Below, piece after piece: positions 35,708-45,682 of a stretch of 64,000 nucleotides of DNA (positions are counted from its first letter, which is position 1; every line of letters begins with the position of its first letter). A program made the translations under genes and the position numbers. Source of the DNA: a virus; IMG/VR virus record IMGVR_UViG_3300029258_003221, positions 62,001 through 126,000 of that record. The stretch is one strand, 5' to 3'. Under the pieces are notes generated by a model. That model was not told the origin of the DNA, did no database searches, and saw only the letters and a program-made list of their open reading frames with translations.

Positions 35708-37216
35708 TCACGGACAAGGTGGGGGCTGCCATGCACAAGGGTCTCCACCAAGTGTATTATCGATATCCAAATCTGTTCCCGGCATTGGTAGAAACAGGGA
35801 AAATGTTGTTGTGTAATTCCCATCTTCAATCTTGTGGGTAACCGCTTCTATCTCCCATGATCTATTAGTTAAAATTTCATTTCTTACATCTGGTTTCACT
35901 GTCCAATCACCACATTCGCCTCCATCTGATGGCAATAAGTGGAATGGATTTATGAAAACTATGCTTATGGTTTTATTATAGACTGAATTTTTTGGTCTTA
36001 CATCCGGCTTTCCTATCACCACTAAATCTGCCTTGATAGGTTCAAAATTTAATTTCATAGCACGTAATTGTTCTGCTTGTGCCTCTGATGCTCTCTTTTC
36101 AGCTTCATCAGGATGTCTATCATTCAAATTTCTATCAGCAGCAGCAGACATTTCAGAACCTGCTTGTTTGTAAGGCTTATTTTCTCTTTTAAATGTTTTT
36201 GACCTTTTAACTCCGGGGTTTTTACCCTGAGTATCCTTAAGACCACCATCTATAGTTCTTCCCCCTTGTTGACCACCAGCAATTCCCAAAGAGAGAAAGT
36301 TTGATTTGATAGATGGGTTAAATTGTATTACAGCACTTTCTTTGCCGCCATTAACAATATACGTTCCTATACATCTTGTGTTTACGTTTTCCTGTTTATC
36401 TGAAGGGTGAGGTTTTGGGTCTTCCCAAAAGATGATTTCACCGCCTTCTATTCCACATGAATTATGTTGAGGAATCCATCCGTGTCCATTTTCTGTTGGG
36501 AATTTAACGAGCCAATCTTTAGCTGTGTTAAGTTTATCACGCAGATTCCCTTCCCAAACACCTCTAGGGCCTTTGAATTTATCTCCGTCATGATCCTCGA
36601 AACCAACAGGGCTAATTGTTTCTCCGTTGCTTTTTAAAAAGCTAACTGTTGACACATTAGGTGGGTATCTTGGATCAGTTAACAGTGTTCTAATTGCATC
36701 TGTGAGAAACATGCTGTTATTTCCATCTTCACCTTTAATTTCTTCAACTTGACCAGAGTTGGATATCATTGTGTGTCCAGTGTCCAAAGCTGTTATGGTA
36801 TACATGAATTTACCGCCATCAAAGTTAGTTTCAACTTCAATGGGCGTCATGTAATATGTGCAACTTTCCAAAGGAATGCCGCCTGATTGACAAACTGAAT
36901 TAACCCAGCCGAATTCAACAGACATAGAAGCTTGAGCCGCAGCACAAGCCAAGTCTTTCAACAAATTCTCCATGAAGATGGTGAAGTTACTCCCTTTTTG
37001 ATCGTGAATGGCAATTCTACATTCATGACCATCAGAAAAACCAAATTCAAAAGACTTGATGACGGCTGTATTATCGGGTGGAGAAGATTGATTTCCAACT
37101 GTAATTGTTTTACCACCAGACAACAGTTCAATTCTAACCCATGGAGAAAGAACTTCTCCATCAGGTGGTTTGATAACAGCACATTTTCCTACATCTTCAC
37201 AACCTACAAGTGGCAT
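35708..37216 (-). CDS. Baseplate hub protein, gpD/gp27-like
   Basis: 502 residues placed immediately before the spike gene, as for P2 gpD and T4 gp27. Visible features are an N-terminal beta-barrel with SFEFGFSDGHECRIAIHDQKG, SMSVEFGWVNS and YTITALDTGHTMI, followed by a peptidoglycan-hub-like domain and a C-terminal PDVRNEILTNRSWEIEAVTHKI strand region. It should form the trimeric hub that holds the spike. The assignment rests on order and fold-like pattern more than on exact motifs. Confidence 0.7.
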   Translation of the reverse strand: MPLVGCEDVGKCAVIKPPDGEVLSPWVRIELLSGGKTITVGNQSSPPDNTAVIKSFEFGFSDGHECRIAIHDQKGSNFTIFMENLLKDLACAAAQASMSVEFGWVNSVCQSGGIPLESCTYYMTPIEVETNFDGGKFMYTITALDTGHTMISNSGQVEEIKGEDGNNSMFLTDAIRTLLTDPRYPPNVSTVSFLKSNGETISPVGFEDHDGDKFKGPRGVWEGNLRDKLNTAKDWLVKFPTENGHGWIPQHNSCGIEGGEIIFWEDPKPHPSDKQENVNTRCIGTYIVNGGKESAVIQFNPSIKSNFLSLGIAGGQQGGRTIDGGLKDTQGKNPGVKRSKTFKRENKPYKQAGSEMSAAADRNLNDRHPDEAEKRASEAQAEQLRAMKLNFEPIKADLVVIGKPDVRPKNSVYNKTISIVFINPFHLLPSDGGECGDWTVKPDVRNEILTNRSWEIEAVTHKIEDGNYTTTFSLFLPMPGTDLDIDNTLGGDPCAWQPPPCP

Positions 37217-37539
37217 TAGATGAACTCCTCTGGCAGAATGATTGTACGACCTGTTTCAAAGTCCATAATATCAAACATGCCATTGACTTCTAATATTTTC
37301 CACCAAAGATCAGGAGAGCCATAAACATCGTATGAAACTAAATCAGGACGATATTCTACACCTTTGGTGATTACCATGGATTTTTCATCACCTGATACAA
37401 CATAAGGTGCTCTAAGATAAGTGTCGAACGTCAGTATTCTTTGCTCGCCATAATATATTGGAGTTTGCTTTCTGTATCGACTTAAGCCAGAAATGATTCT
37501 ATCTCTGGCAACAGAAGCTTCTTCTATAGGAACAGCCAA
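37216..37539 (-). CDS. Baseplate wedge gp53-like protein
   Basis: 107 residues with the compact pattern of gp53-like baseplate proteins: YRPDLVSYDVYGSPDLWWKI, then LEVNGMFDIMDFETGRTIIL. The Tyr-Gly-x-x-x-x-W-W core and the closing hydrophobic-Pro are typical. It joins the hub to the wedge. Overlaps both neighbours or abuts them. Confidence 0.8.
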   Translation of the reverse strand: MAVPIEEASVARDRIISGLSRYRKQTPIYYGEQRILTFDTYLRAPYVVSGDEKSMVITKGVEYRPDLVSYDVYGSPDLWWKILEVNGMFDIMDFETGRTIILPEEFI

Positions 37540-37540
37540 G

Positions 37541-38080
37541 TTACCTCCCTGATTTTATTATTTGATCTTGATTAGGCAGCCTGTCACTTGTGTAAACAAC
37601 AAGCCAATTTGTATCTACATCAAATCTGTAGGGACAATATGTTTCTTCGTCCCAAGCAACATCGGTGGGAAACTTAACTGAGTATTGTTGTAACACCATA
37701 CACAAAGGGCCATCTGCCAAAAGCTGCCTGCATTCAAATTTACAAATAACAGGTGGTTTGAAAGGAGCACCACCTTCTTCACCTTCTCTTGGATAAACGG
37801 CACTTTGTATTTTTCTAAGATCGTTTAAGTTTTCTGTTGCATCTTCTTTCTTTGTTACAAAGAAGTGAAATTGAATATTGATACTTCTATCATTAGAGTA
37901 ATGATAAGTGTATAAAGGAAAAGAACGACCCATAATTGCTTCATTGTTATAAACAGCCGATTTAGAGTCGCTTATTTCAGGTAAGTTGTTTAAAGTAATG
38001 GTTCCTGCATTGGGAATGATCAATTCACAATTTTCAATAGGATTTAAATCACCAGTTCTGGGATTAGTTGAAAGTGTCAT
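37541..38080 (-). CDS. Tail/baseplate protein, probable tube-initiator type, 179 aa
   Basis: Between the tape measure and the gp53-like genes, where contractile-tail phages encode a LysM-like or tube-initiator protein. It is beta-rich (SINIQFHFFVTKKEDATENL, CKFECRQLLADGPLCMVL, RFDVDTNWLVVYT). No specific motif was recognised, so the role is from position only. It overlaps the tape measure stop (TAATG-type junction). Confidence 0.5.
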   Translation of the reverse strand: MTLSTNPRTGDLNPIENCELIIPNAGTITLNNLPEISDSKSAVYNNEAIMGRSFPLYTYHYSNDRSINIQFHFFVTKKEDATENLNDLRKIQSAVYPREGEEGGAPFKPPVICKFECRQLLADGPLCMVLQQYSVKFPTDVAWDEETYCPYRFDVDTNWLVVYTSDRLPNQDQIIKSGR

Positions 38081-41000
38081 TATTTCCTCCTGCCGTCACC
38101 AGTCACATTTCCTTGTGAGTAAGCACCCGGTTGAAGCTCCCAGTTGCCCACTAGGTTACCACGAGCAATTCGTTTCAACATAGTTCTTTGTCGCAAAGGT
38201 GAACCAGCTTCTGGTGGATTGACTGAATTATTTGATCCACCAATTCCATCTGATCGAATTCCAACAAGTTCTTCTATGATTCTGTCAAGCTTTTCACTTT
38301 GTGTTCCTATCAGATAATCTGAAATAGAAGCCATGCTTGGCACAACAGACGTTTGGCCACTTTCAGAACCGTATTTTTCTCTTTCCATATATGTTTCGGC
38401 ATCATCTTGAGAATACATTGCTGGAGAAACAAAAGCAGATGCTTTCTCTTCGTAGTCCATTTGATTTGGAATGATTGCTGTTTGTTCTTTTTTCTTTTCT
38501 CCTCTTGCATCCAACATAGCTCTGGCTTGTGTGTCTAATGCTTTTGCAGCCTGTAATCCATCAAACAAACCTTCATTAGATAAACTCATCCTAGCTGCAA
38601 CTTCTGCACTGGCTGGAGCAACAGAATCTTCCTGTTGTTCTTTCAACATTCTTTCATAGTTGGCTTTGTCTTTGGGGGTAGCTGTTCCTGCATCTATCTT
38701 TCTCTTTAAGCCATGTAAGCCGATGTCGTATCCGAGATCTTTATGTTTGTCTTTGACCTTCTTGAGTTCTTCATCAACTTTACCCATGTTGCCCAACACA
38801 TAATCTTTAACATAAGTGTAAGCATTACCAATGCCTTCTCCAACTTTTTCACCAGCCCAACTAAATATGCCACTAAGATAAGTAAAGCCTTTTGTCAATT
38901 TACCATCTGGCCCAAGACCAATTGCTTCAGTTAGACTAAAGTTGTAAAGCCAATCCGGCACTTGCATGCCAGTCAATGTTTCAAAACCCCAAACTCCTAA
39001 ATCTTTCACAGCATCAACTAAATCTGTTGACAATCCAGCTACAGCTCCTGCAAAAAAGTTTGCACCTCTTGCTCCACCTTTTTGTGCTTCTGTCATTTCG
39101 TTCCAAGATTTACCATATACAGAAGCCATTCTATCAAGCTGCTCTGCATCTTGTGTAAAGCCTCTTGTTATACCTCCGAGAGCAGCAGCCAATGGACGAA
39201 TGGCTTTGCCTGCCATTTGACCCGCTGCCGCTAATTTTGAAAAACCTAAAGCTTTGCCTCCAATACCCGCCACATCCGTCATTACAGCACCAGTTAAAGC
39301 TGCACCTAAGCCAGCTTCCGCAGCACCAACAGCATTTTCTGCTGTTGTTGGTGCCGCAGCAGGTGGTCCATCTGTATAATTTCCTGCTGCCGTTGCTGCC
39401 GTACCACCTCCACCAGTAGCAAGAGCGGCAACGTCTCCTCCAAGACAACGACACAAATCTTCCCAGTTAACAACGAAAACTGGCGTTGCATCTCCTTCCA
39501 TTGGTAAATCATCGCCGCCACCACTAAACTTTGAGCTAAGCCAAGCTCCTGCTCCAGCAGCTAATCCTAATCCAGCAGCCAATGCACCAAATCGACCTCT
39601 TGCTCGTGGGGCTCTTCTGGGTGCCCTTGGTGCTCTTCTTGGTCCAGATCTACCTGTGGCTTGTCTCCATCTTCTTCTTCCCATTGTACCGGCTCTTCTT
39701 CGCCAGCCTCCACGAGCACGGCCAGCAGCACCAGCGGCACCTGCCCCTGCACCAGCACCTCCCAAGAAGCCACCGCCACCGCCACCGCCACCGCCACCAA
39801 ACATTCCACGAACAGCACCGATTGCTCTAAGTGCCGCAATTGCCGTTAGAATGGAAGCAAGTAAAGTTGCAGCCAATTCAACGCCTATCAAAATTTGCAA
39901 ACCTTTCTCAGTTAACCAAGCTCTAATTTGCGTGAGTATTTCATGGATTTTTCCATTCCATTTCTGTATTTCAAAAATAGCATCCGTTACAGGGTCTTCA
40001 GCTTTCTTTTCTGCTGTGGCCAATTGTTGCTGAATTTCCTGAAGTGCTATATTGGCAGCTTCATCTCCTTTTGACAAAGCATCTTTAAATTGATCAACGC
40101 TATCAAAACCTTTACCTTTCAACATGTCGGCAAAGCTTTCACCGGATTCTGTGGCTTTCTGAGAGAACAACTGAAGCATTGTGTCCAATTGACCTTCTAT
40201 GCCAGCTCCTCTAAATTGCTTTGCAAAATCTTCACCGTATTTTGCAGTCAGTTCTTTATCCCAAAGCTCCATAGATTTTTTAGTCATGCCTCCACCGTCT
40301 TTTACGATTTGAGACAAAGAACTAAATGAATCCATCAAAGCTGTTTCTTGATATTCTCTTAGACGTTTGTTGGCTTCTTTTGCAGCGTCCGTACCTCTTC
40401 CTTGAGCATCAAGTCCACCTGCTGCTTTTATTTCATCTTGAATTGCTTTTACATTTTCTTCGTAAGTTCTGGATGATGCTTGGAATCCTTGAATTACCCT
40501 TGCCATTTCACCCGGTTTCATTCCATAAAACTGACCAAACAAAGTATCAAGTCGAGCAGCTTTATCTCTATCTGCTGCATCACCTGCTCTCAACCTTTGA
40601 ATTAATGTATCAATGTTGGCAATATCAAATCCTCCTTTGATTCCATACTGCGATTCAATTACTTGATCTGTAAGACCCATGCTTGCAAACATCTTCTTCA
40701 TTTGATTTGCAGCATTGTCGGCAAACATTCTTGTGTCTTGTCTTGTGTCAAGCAATGTACCCTGATAAAGTTTTCTTTGTATGTCAGGATTAGTTGAACT
40801 ACCTGCAAGTAATGTCAATAACTTAATTGTTTTAGGGTCAGCAGAAAAGAATTCAGATCGACCTGACATGGCTTGAATTAATGGTGAAGCAGCATCTCCT
40901 ACTCCAAGTTTTTCCATAGATGCAGAAATAGCAATAAGGTTGTTGGCTGCTTCGGCTGTCAAGGCACCCGAGTCACGCATGAGTTTCAAATACTTTTCTG

Positions 41001-42210
41001 CATTTTTAACAGCATGCTCAAGAGCCTTACCTGTTACCCCAGTAGCTCTGGCGGTTTGTTGCATTCCACGACTTATTTTGCCAAGTTCAATGGCTGAAAG
41101 ACCTAATTCCAAATGCCAATCCATAAACATGTCACCCATAACCTCAGCATTCATGCTAAGTTGATGAGCGGTATGTAAAGCAGTAACAGCAATTGCTTTT
41201 TGTCTTTTGTGTCTTAACTTATATCTTCTATCTTCAAGCTCCTGCCTTTTCTGCATTGTTTTGGCATTTTTTAAATTTTCTTTATGCAAAAGTCTTTGAG
41301 CTTTAGTTTCTGCTTCAAAGCCTCTTTGCACATTTTTCATGTGCTGTTTTTCATATTCAGTAGCCCACAAACCAGTCATTTCTACTACGTCTGATAAATC
41401 TAACCATTCTTTTTCCATGGCTTTATTCAACTTGCCATGACCTTGAACTTCAAAAAGAGTGGCTCGTATATTTCGAACAAAAGTATCTGGACCTGTAATG
41501 GCATCTCGGAATATATCTGTGAAATTAATTCCTACTGCTGAACGTATTCCTCCTAGAAAATCACCTATCCAACTTAAAGCACTTGCGGCAAAAGCAGTTC
41601 CATAAGCACCCAGTGGGTTTCCTCCAGAAGGTGCACCACCCCCACCAGAACCTCCCATGCCTCTACCACCACCGCCACCTACTGGTGGCAATTTACTTCG
41701 TCCAGCAATTGGTGCAATTGGTGGTGCACTTACTTTTGTGTCTCTTGCACAACACTGTCTTACAATTGTTTCGTTTAACATTGTTGCCATTTGATGCATG
41801 GCTTTGTTGTCAAACTTAGACAGACCGACCCAAATGGTGTTTTTGCTTTTTGCTTCAGCAAGAAGTGTTGATGTTGAATCGGCAATTACTTTGAGAAGCT
41901 TACCTTCAACGCTTCCTGATTTGCCGCCACCTTTGACTTTTTGATTTTTGGATTTTCTTTTTCCTTCTATGTCTTTTTTAACATCAACGACTTTTTTGGT
42001 CCATTCTTTTGTGGATTTCAACATAGAATCCAAAGACATGTTTTCTATTTTATCGGACAATGCATCAACGCTGTCACGTATTTGAGCCATGGCATCAGTT
42101 TGCTGTGAATCTGAAACCTGCATGACAACATTGTTTGAGTTTGACAGCATTCCCTGAGAGAGAGCCTCAGCAGAAATGCCTTGTGATGATCTTCCGAATA
42201 GGTCTGCCAT
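38080..42210 (-). CDS. Tail tape measure protein, 1376 aa
   Basis: The longest gene of the tail block and placed upstream of the baseplate genes. The product is mostly helical, with a Gly-rich stretch, a charged helix-rich middle (KAMHQMATMLNETIV, RRLRQEL-type runs), a hydrophobic segment (LQILIGVELAATLLASILTA) and a strongly basic Gly/Arg/Ala tract (about residues 805-880). The C-terminal part has a further hydrophobic region. Such proteins set tail length and enter the host membrane. Length predicts a tail of about 200 nm by the usual 0.15 nm per residue rule. Confidence 0.85.
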   Translation of the reverse strand: MADLFGRSSQGISAEALSQGMLSNSNNVVMQVSDSQQTDAMAQIRDSVDALSDKIENMSLDSMLKSTKEWTKKVVDVKKDIEGKRKSKNQKVKGGGKSGSVEGKLLKVIADSTSTLLAEAKSKNTIWVGLSKFDNKAMHQMATMLNETIVRQCCARDTKVSAPPIAPIAGRSKLPPVGGGGGRGMGGSGGGGAPSGGNPLGAYGTAFAASALSWIGDFLGGIRSAVGINFTDIFRDAITGPDTFVRNIRATLFEVQGHGKLNKAMEKEWLDLSDVVEMTGLWATEYEKQHMKNVQRGFEAETKAQRLLHKENLKNAKTMQKRQELEDRRYKLRHKRQKAIAVTALHTAHQLSMNAEVMGDMFMDWHLELGLSAIELGKISRGMQQTARATGVTGKALEHAVKNAEKYLKLMRDSGALTAEAANNLIAISASMEKLGVGDAASPLIQAMSGRSEFFSADPKTIKLLTLLAGSSTNPDIQRKLYQGTLLDTRQDTRMFADNAANQMKKMFASMGLTDQVIESQYGIKGGFDIANIDTLIQRLRAGDAADRDKAARLDTLFGQFYGMKPGEMARVIQGFQASSRTYEENVKAIQDEIKAAGGLDAQGRGTDAAKEANKRLREYQETALMDSFSSLSQIVKDGGGMTKKSMELWDKELTAKYGEDFAKQFRGAGIEGQLDTMLQLFSQKATESGESFADMLKGKGFDSVDQFKDALSKGDEAANIALQEIQQQLATAEKKAEDPVTDAIFEIQKWNGKIHEILTQIRAWLTEKGLQILIGVELAATLLASILTAIAALRAIGAVRGMFGGGGGGGGGGFLGGAGAGAGAAGAAGRARGGWRRRAGTMGRRRWRQATGRSGPRRAPRAPRRAPRARGRFGALAAGLGLAAGAGAWLSSKFSGGGDDLPMEGDATPVFVVNWEDLCRCLGGDVAALATGGGGTAATAAGNYTDGPPAAAPTTAENAVGAAEAGLGAALTGAVMTDVAGIGGKALGFSKLAAAGQMAGKAIRPLAAALGGITRGFTQDAEQLDRMASVYGKSWNEMTEAQKGGARGANFFAGAVAGLSTDLVDAVKDLGVWGFETLTGMQVPDWLYNFSLTEAIGLGPDGKLTKGFTYLSGIFSWAGEKVGEGIGNAYTYVKDYVLGNMGKVDEELKKVKDKHKDLGYDIGLHGLKRKIDAGTATPKDKANYERMLKEQQEDSVAPASAEVAARMSLSNEGLFDGLQAAKALDTQARAMLDARGEKKKEQTAIIPNQMDYEEKASAFVSPAMYSQDDAETYMEREKYGSESGQTSVVPSMASISDYLIGTQSEKLDRIIEELVGIRSDGIGGSNNSVNPPEAGSPLRQRTMLKRIARGNLVGNWELQPGAYSQGNVTGDGRRK
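39769..39802 (-). repeat. GGTGGC-type hexanucleotide tract
   Basis: A run of CCACCG-like hexamers on the plus strand, encoding a poly-Gly stretch within the tape measure protein on the minus strand. It is a simple-sequence tract and could expand or contract in frame. Confidence 0.8.
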
Positions 42211-42839
42211 TATTCTATGCTATTTGAATTTGGTTGTATTAAATTTCGATCCACTCCTCCCTGAATGATATCTTGGGCACCTTGGACCTTTCTGTCCAAA
42301 CTTATCTGTTGCCCTTTAAGCAAAGCATTTCTGAAATCTTCATAAGAAGTAAGTTCTTCAGCTTTAGCTTGTAATCTTGATTGTATTTGTGCTCGTATTT
42401 GATCTTGTAATTTTTGTAGTTCACTTTCAGAAAAGGATCGGACAGCTCCCATGACCTGAAGCAACCAATCACAATCCATTCTTTTTACTCGTCGCATACC
42501 CATTCGATTATACATTCGAAAAGATCCGGCAACGTACTTGTCAGACTTGATACTAGAGTAGGAAAAACCTGTATTATCACAATGTGCTTGTAATAATCTT
42601 TTGATGAATGGAAATGTCAAATAGTGTAAATTGACGCCACGAACAAAAGTTGGCCAAATATCAGTGACAATTACCATAGGGTAAGGATCATGTATGATGT
42701 TTGGTGTTCGCTTGGCATAAGAAATAGGATAATTAAAAGCAATTAAAGAACCACGTGCAATTTTCTTAACACTTGGCCCATATTGATTGGCAGCAAGTTG
42801 GTTTACAGGATCAAAATCTTTGAACAAACCTTCTGCCAT
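42210..42839 (-). CDS. Probable virion structural protein, 209 aa
   Basis: N-terminal GPSVKKIARGSLIAFNYPIS, then DPYPMVIVTDIWPTFVRGVNLHYLTFPF, and a C-terminal Gln/Lys-rich helix. The pattern resembles small baseplate or tail-assembly proteins of T4-like phages that contain a G-N-L-H-Y-L motif; I do not recall a proven function. It shares one base with the tape measure start. Confidence 0.5.
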   Translation of the reverse strand: MAEGLFKDFDPVNQLAANQYGPSVKKIARGSLIAFNYPISYAKRTPNIIHDPYPMVIVTDIWPTFVRGVNLHYLTFPFIKRLLQAHCDNTGFSYSSIKSDKYVAGSFRMYNRMGMRRVKRMDCDWLLQVMGAVRSFSESELQKLQDQIRAQIQSRLQAKAEELTSYEDFRNALLKGQQISLDRKVQGAQDIIQGGVDRNLIQPNSNSIE

Positions 42840-42854
42840 GCCTTTCCTTATTTT

Positions 42855-43361
42855 TTATGATTTGCTATGAACAAGTGAGCTGTAATCAGTCCCTGTTGTT
42901 CTCACCAGAACATTACCAGCGTGCTCAGGATCACCTTCAACAGTTGCTTTTCTTTCGTCTCGTTCAGCATCAATACTTTTCTCAAAGAATTTTTTGACTT
43001 CCTTGCCAACCATTTCTATGACTCTTTCACCAGCTTTTTTCTGATCTACATTTTCATCGCTGAGAAGGTCATGAAACATTTCTTCGACATTTAAAGGATA
43101 TGCTGTGCCATAAGGGTGGGTTTGGCTTTCTTTCTGAATACGAAAGGCGAGACGATCTCCAACTCTATATATGCGGATGCCGTCAAAACTCGCTCCTCCC
43201 ATTGGGTTAAGACAAAAAATGTAAGGATCATCTTTTTCATCTGTTTCAAGATGACTCTCTACTTTCATTCCATTGCGTTCAAAAAGTTTCTTCAACAAAC
43301 CTAGTTGTTTCAAAGTATCTCTTTGTTTCTTGTCTATGAAATCTCCAAATGTTTTACGCAT
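42855..43361 (-). CDS. Hypothetical structural-region protein, 168 aa
   Basis: A charged helical protein with MRKTFGDFIDKKQ at the N-terminus, close to the tag shared by the 45-50 kb proteins but with a one-residue shift. The middle contains DPYIFCLNPMGGASFDGIRIY. Position between structural genes suggests a virion or assembly role. No family recognised. Confidence 0.5.
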   Translation of the reverse strand: MRKTFGDFIDKKQRDTLKQLGLLKKLFERNGMKVESHLETDEKDDPYIFCLNPMGGASFDGIRIYRVGDRLAFRIQKESQTHPYGTAYPLNVEEMFHDLLSDENVDQKKAGERVIEMVGKEVKKFFEKSIDAERDERKATVEGDPEHAGNVLVRTTGTDYSSLVHSKS

Positions 43362-43368
43362 TATTACC

Positions 43369-44664
43369 TCAGCAGTTTCTCATAATCATTTCAGGAGTTG
43401 ATGGGACACACCGTTTGATTCTCAAAAGATCAGTTGGGTTTCCATTGTATGGAGCTTCTTGAACAATCATTCCCTGTAAAGACATAGATGCCTCTTTGAT
43501 CAAAGACAATTGTGCTGAAAGATACAATACGCCATCTCTATGATCGATAAATTCCAGTTCTTCTGTGTTTGGTCTCCCTTCAATGTCAATTTCCCCATCT
43601 TCCTTGACATAATAAATACTCATATTAGGAATTGGAATGATTGAACCCTGTTCATCAATAAATGCCTCTTTGGCATCTGAGTTTTTAGATCGAACAACCA
43701 ATTTTCCATCTAAGTAAGCACTTTTGAGAGATGTCCCTAAATCCCAACCCAGATGTTGAACTGTACCATCACTTCCAACAACATTAATGATGAAGGCTCT
43801 TTCTCTGAAGTGTTCAGCAATTGATTCAATCACAACACGCCTGCGAAGAACATCTTTTTCTTCAGGGCTTCCATTTTCCAAACGTTCGAGTTCAGCTTCT
43901 TTGAGATACCGTTCAGGATCATCTTCTTTCAAAAACCAACGTCCCAAATTAACATCGCCCCACTTAGACAAAAATCTAGTAGACATTCGGATGGAATAAT
44001 CAGACTCTTCAAATACAAGGTCTTCATTAACGCCACCACTACCGACTTGAACAGAACCTGTTAAAGCTCCAATGAACTTTCTGTGTTGATCCATTTTGCC
44101 GCCACCCAAGCCGGAAATTTTGATGAAAACATCATTCATCATTGGGTTTTGTTCTAAGACCTGAACAATGTGAGCCAATACAGATGTTGCTGGATTGGTT
44201 CTGTCCAAATCTTTTTTGATCAATTTTCGAATTTCATTTGATGATTGAAACACATTTGAGTTTTGTCTCACAAAGTTAATTTGAAGATTGTCTTCAACAA
44301 ACTTGCGAGGATTTGGCTCTAAATCACGATCTCGAATTTCTCCAATCATAGAGATCAACTTTTCCGGGTCTCCTTTGATTGATTCCTGAATGTATTTGAC
44401 TTTCCAGATTTCGAAATCATCTTCCTCGTTTTCTTCGGGCATGTCCGGGTATTGAGGATCATCTGTAATATCATCAAGTCCCTGTTGGTCAACAGACATT
44501 TGATTTGGATCTGGTGGCATAGCCGATTGATCTCCCGTGCCCATTGGGTCACCGGGACCACCCGGTTGACTCATAGGCGGTCCACCAGCACCCATGTCTG
44601 GTTGACCACCAGCAGGTGGGATGTCAAATTCAACTAGCCAATCTTCAAGGTTTCTATTTCCCAT
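43369..44664 (-). CDS. Hypothetical structural protein, 431 aa
   Basis: The N-terminus (about 20-60) is a Gly/Pro/Met-rich disordered segment; the rest is folded, with KYIQESIKGDPEKLISMIGEIRDR, NQMSVDQQG and a beta-rich C-terminal half (HRDGVLYLSAQLSLIKEASM). It lies in the late operon upstream of the tape measure. Could be a neck, tail-terminator or tail-completion protein; no motif decides. Confidence 0.5.
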   Translation of the reverse strand: MGNRNLEDWLVEFDIPPAGGQPDMGAGGPPMSQPGGPGDPMGTGDQSAMPPDPNQMSVDQQGLDDITDDPQYPDMPEENEEDDFEIWKVKYIQESIKGDPEKLISMIGEIRDRDLEPNPRKFVEDNLQINFVRQNSNVFQSSNEIRKLIKKDLDRTNPATSVLAHIVQVLEQNPMMNDVFIKISGLGGGKMDQHRKFIGALTGSVQVGSGGVNEDLVFEESDYSIRMSTRFLSKWGDVNLGRWFLKEDDPERYLKEAELERLENGSPEEKDVLRRRVVIESIAEHFRERAFIINVVGSDGTVQHLGWDLGTSLKSAYLDGKLVVRSKNSDAKEAFIDEQGSIIPIPNMSIYYVKEDGEIDIEGRPNTEELEFIDHRDGVLYLSAQLSLIKEASMSLQGMIVQEAPYNGNPTDLLRIKRCVPSTPEMIMRNC

Positions 44665-45181
44665 TGTTTTTCGCCTTTTCCTCCAACTGCTTCAAAAAAT
44701 CCCTTTTGCCGCTGCCATCAAATACAATTTTGTTGTTCTGCTGGGATGCTAGGTATCTAGGGAATGTATCTCGTTCCTTCAACTTGATGCGTGTCATTAA
44801 ATCAGCGATCTTGGTCATTTTGTCAGAGATGTCTGATTTAACCTTCATAAGATTCACAATTGCTTCTTTGCTCGCAGATGAACTTTCTCCGTCATTTAAC
44901 ACCATGTTGACAAAATTCGCCAAAAGATCATCTGATTGTTCTCTGTCATTACGAGCGTTTTCTAATATCTCTTCATAGAGACCTACGAGTACTTCATCTC
45001 CTACAATACACTCCTGAGTATCGTCAGGAGCACATTTCACTTCCATTTTTGGAACAAGATCTTCAATCTCAATGTCTATTTCCTCAGCAGTTTCTGCTGT
45101 GTCTTCAATTTCAGGATTGACTTCTTCTTGTTCCTCATTTGGAACATTTACATCTTCTGGATTGTTCTTTTCTTCTGTCAT
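44654..45181 (-). CDS. Acidic helical protein, 175 aa
   Basis: A very acidic N-terminal third (VNPEIEDTAETAEEIDIEIED) followed by a helical region and a basic C-terminus (KRDFLKQLEEKAKNNGK). It is the first gene of the leftward tail operon. No SD is visible; the start codon is preceded by TTTCACTCATATATACCATC, one of a recurring group of start-proximal elements. Might be a tail-assembly chaperone, as acidic proteins often occupy this place; this is inference. Confidence 0.5.
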   Translation of the reverse strand: MTEEKNNPEDVNVPNEEQEEVNPEIEDTAETAEEIDIEIEDLVPKMEVKCAPDDTQECIVGDEVLVGLYEEILENARNDREQSDDLLANFVNMVLNDGESSSASKEAIVNLMKVKSDISDKMTKIADLMTRIKLKERDTFPRYLASQQNNKIVFDGSGKRDFLKQLEEKAKNNGK

Positions 45182-45225
45182 GATGGTATATATGAGTGAA
45201 AGCCCGGAATAATAAGGAATAGAGC

Positions 45226-45615
45226 ATGGGAGAAGATCTTTCAGTACAAATACTATCTCAGACTTCTGACAACATCCAAAAGTTATTCGATCTTAGTACT
45301 CGAATTGACGAACGGGTGAAATCCATGCAGAACAAACAGCGGGATTTAAACACTAGAATAGACAATATTGTGAATGCTCATAATGAATTGATGCAATCAG
45401 TTGCTGTTCTTAAATCCAGTGCAAATACTGTCAGTATAGAAGAGTGCAAAAGGCAAATTGTGGATTTGGATAAAAGGCTGTCCAGTGTTGAGCAAAAGTC
45501 TGAAGGTATGGAAAATAGATGGACAAGTATCTTTAAGTTCATCGTTCAGATTATTTGGCTCGTTGTTGGAGCTTGGATATTGTTCAAATTAGGGCTCACA
45601 CCTCCTCCATTGTAA
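45226..45615 (+). CDS. Coiled-coil protein with C-terminal membrane anchor, XhlA-like
   Basis: 129 residues: a long coiled coil (about 10-95) followed by a single transmembrane helix (FIVQIIWLVVGAWILFKLG) and a short Pro-rich tail. This is the layout of XhlA-type hemolysin/holin accessory proteins and of some spanin partners. AAGGAA lies before the ATG. It is the first gene on the plus strand after the divergent tail operon. A lysis role is likely but unproven; no endolysin gene is visible nearby. Confidence 0.5.
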   Translation: MGEDLSVQILSQTSDNIQKLFDLSTRIDERVKSMQNKQRDLNTRIDNIVNAHNELMQSVAVLKSSANTVSIEECKRQIVDLDKRLSSVEQKSEGMENRWTSIFKFIVQIIWLVVGAWILFKLGLTPPPL

Positions 45616-45682
45616 GCTTTTTGTTTCTTAATTATTCAAGACTATTGCTATAGATATAGGCAAGCTAATAGTGGAGATGCAA

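Noticed and set aside
39134-39849. Several open frames antisense to or shifted against the tape measure gene
   Set aside because: They arise from the biased Gly/Arg/Ala codons of the tape measure tract; their products are low-complexity.
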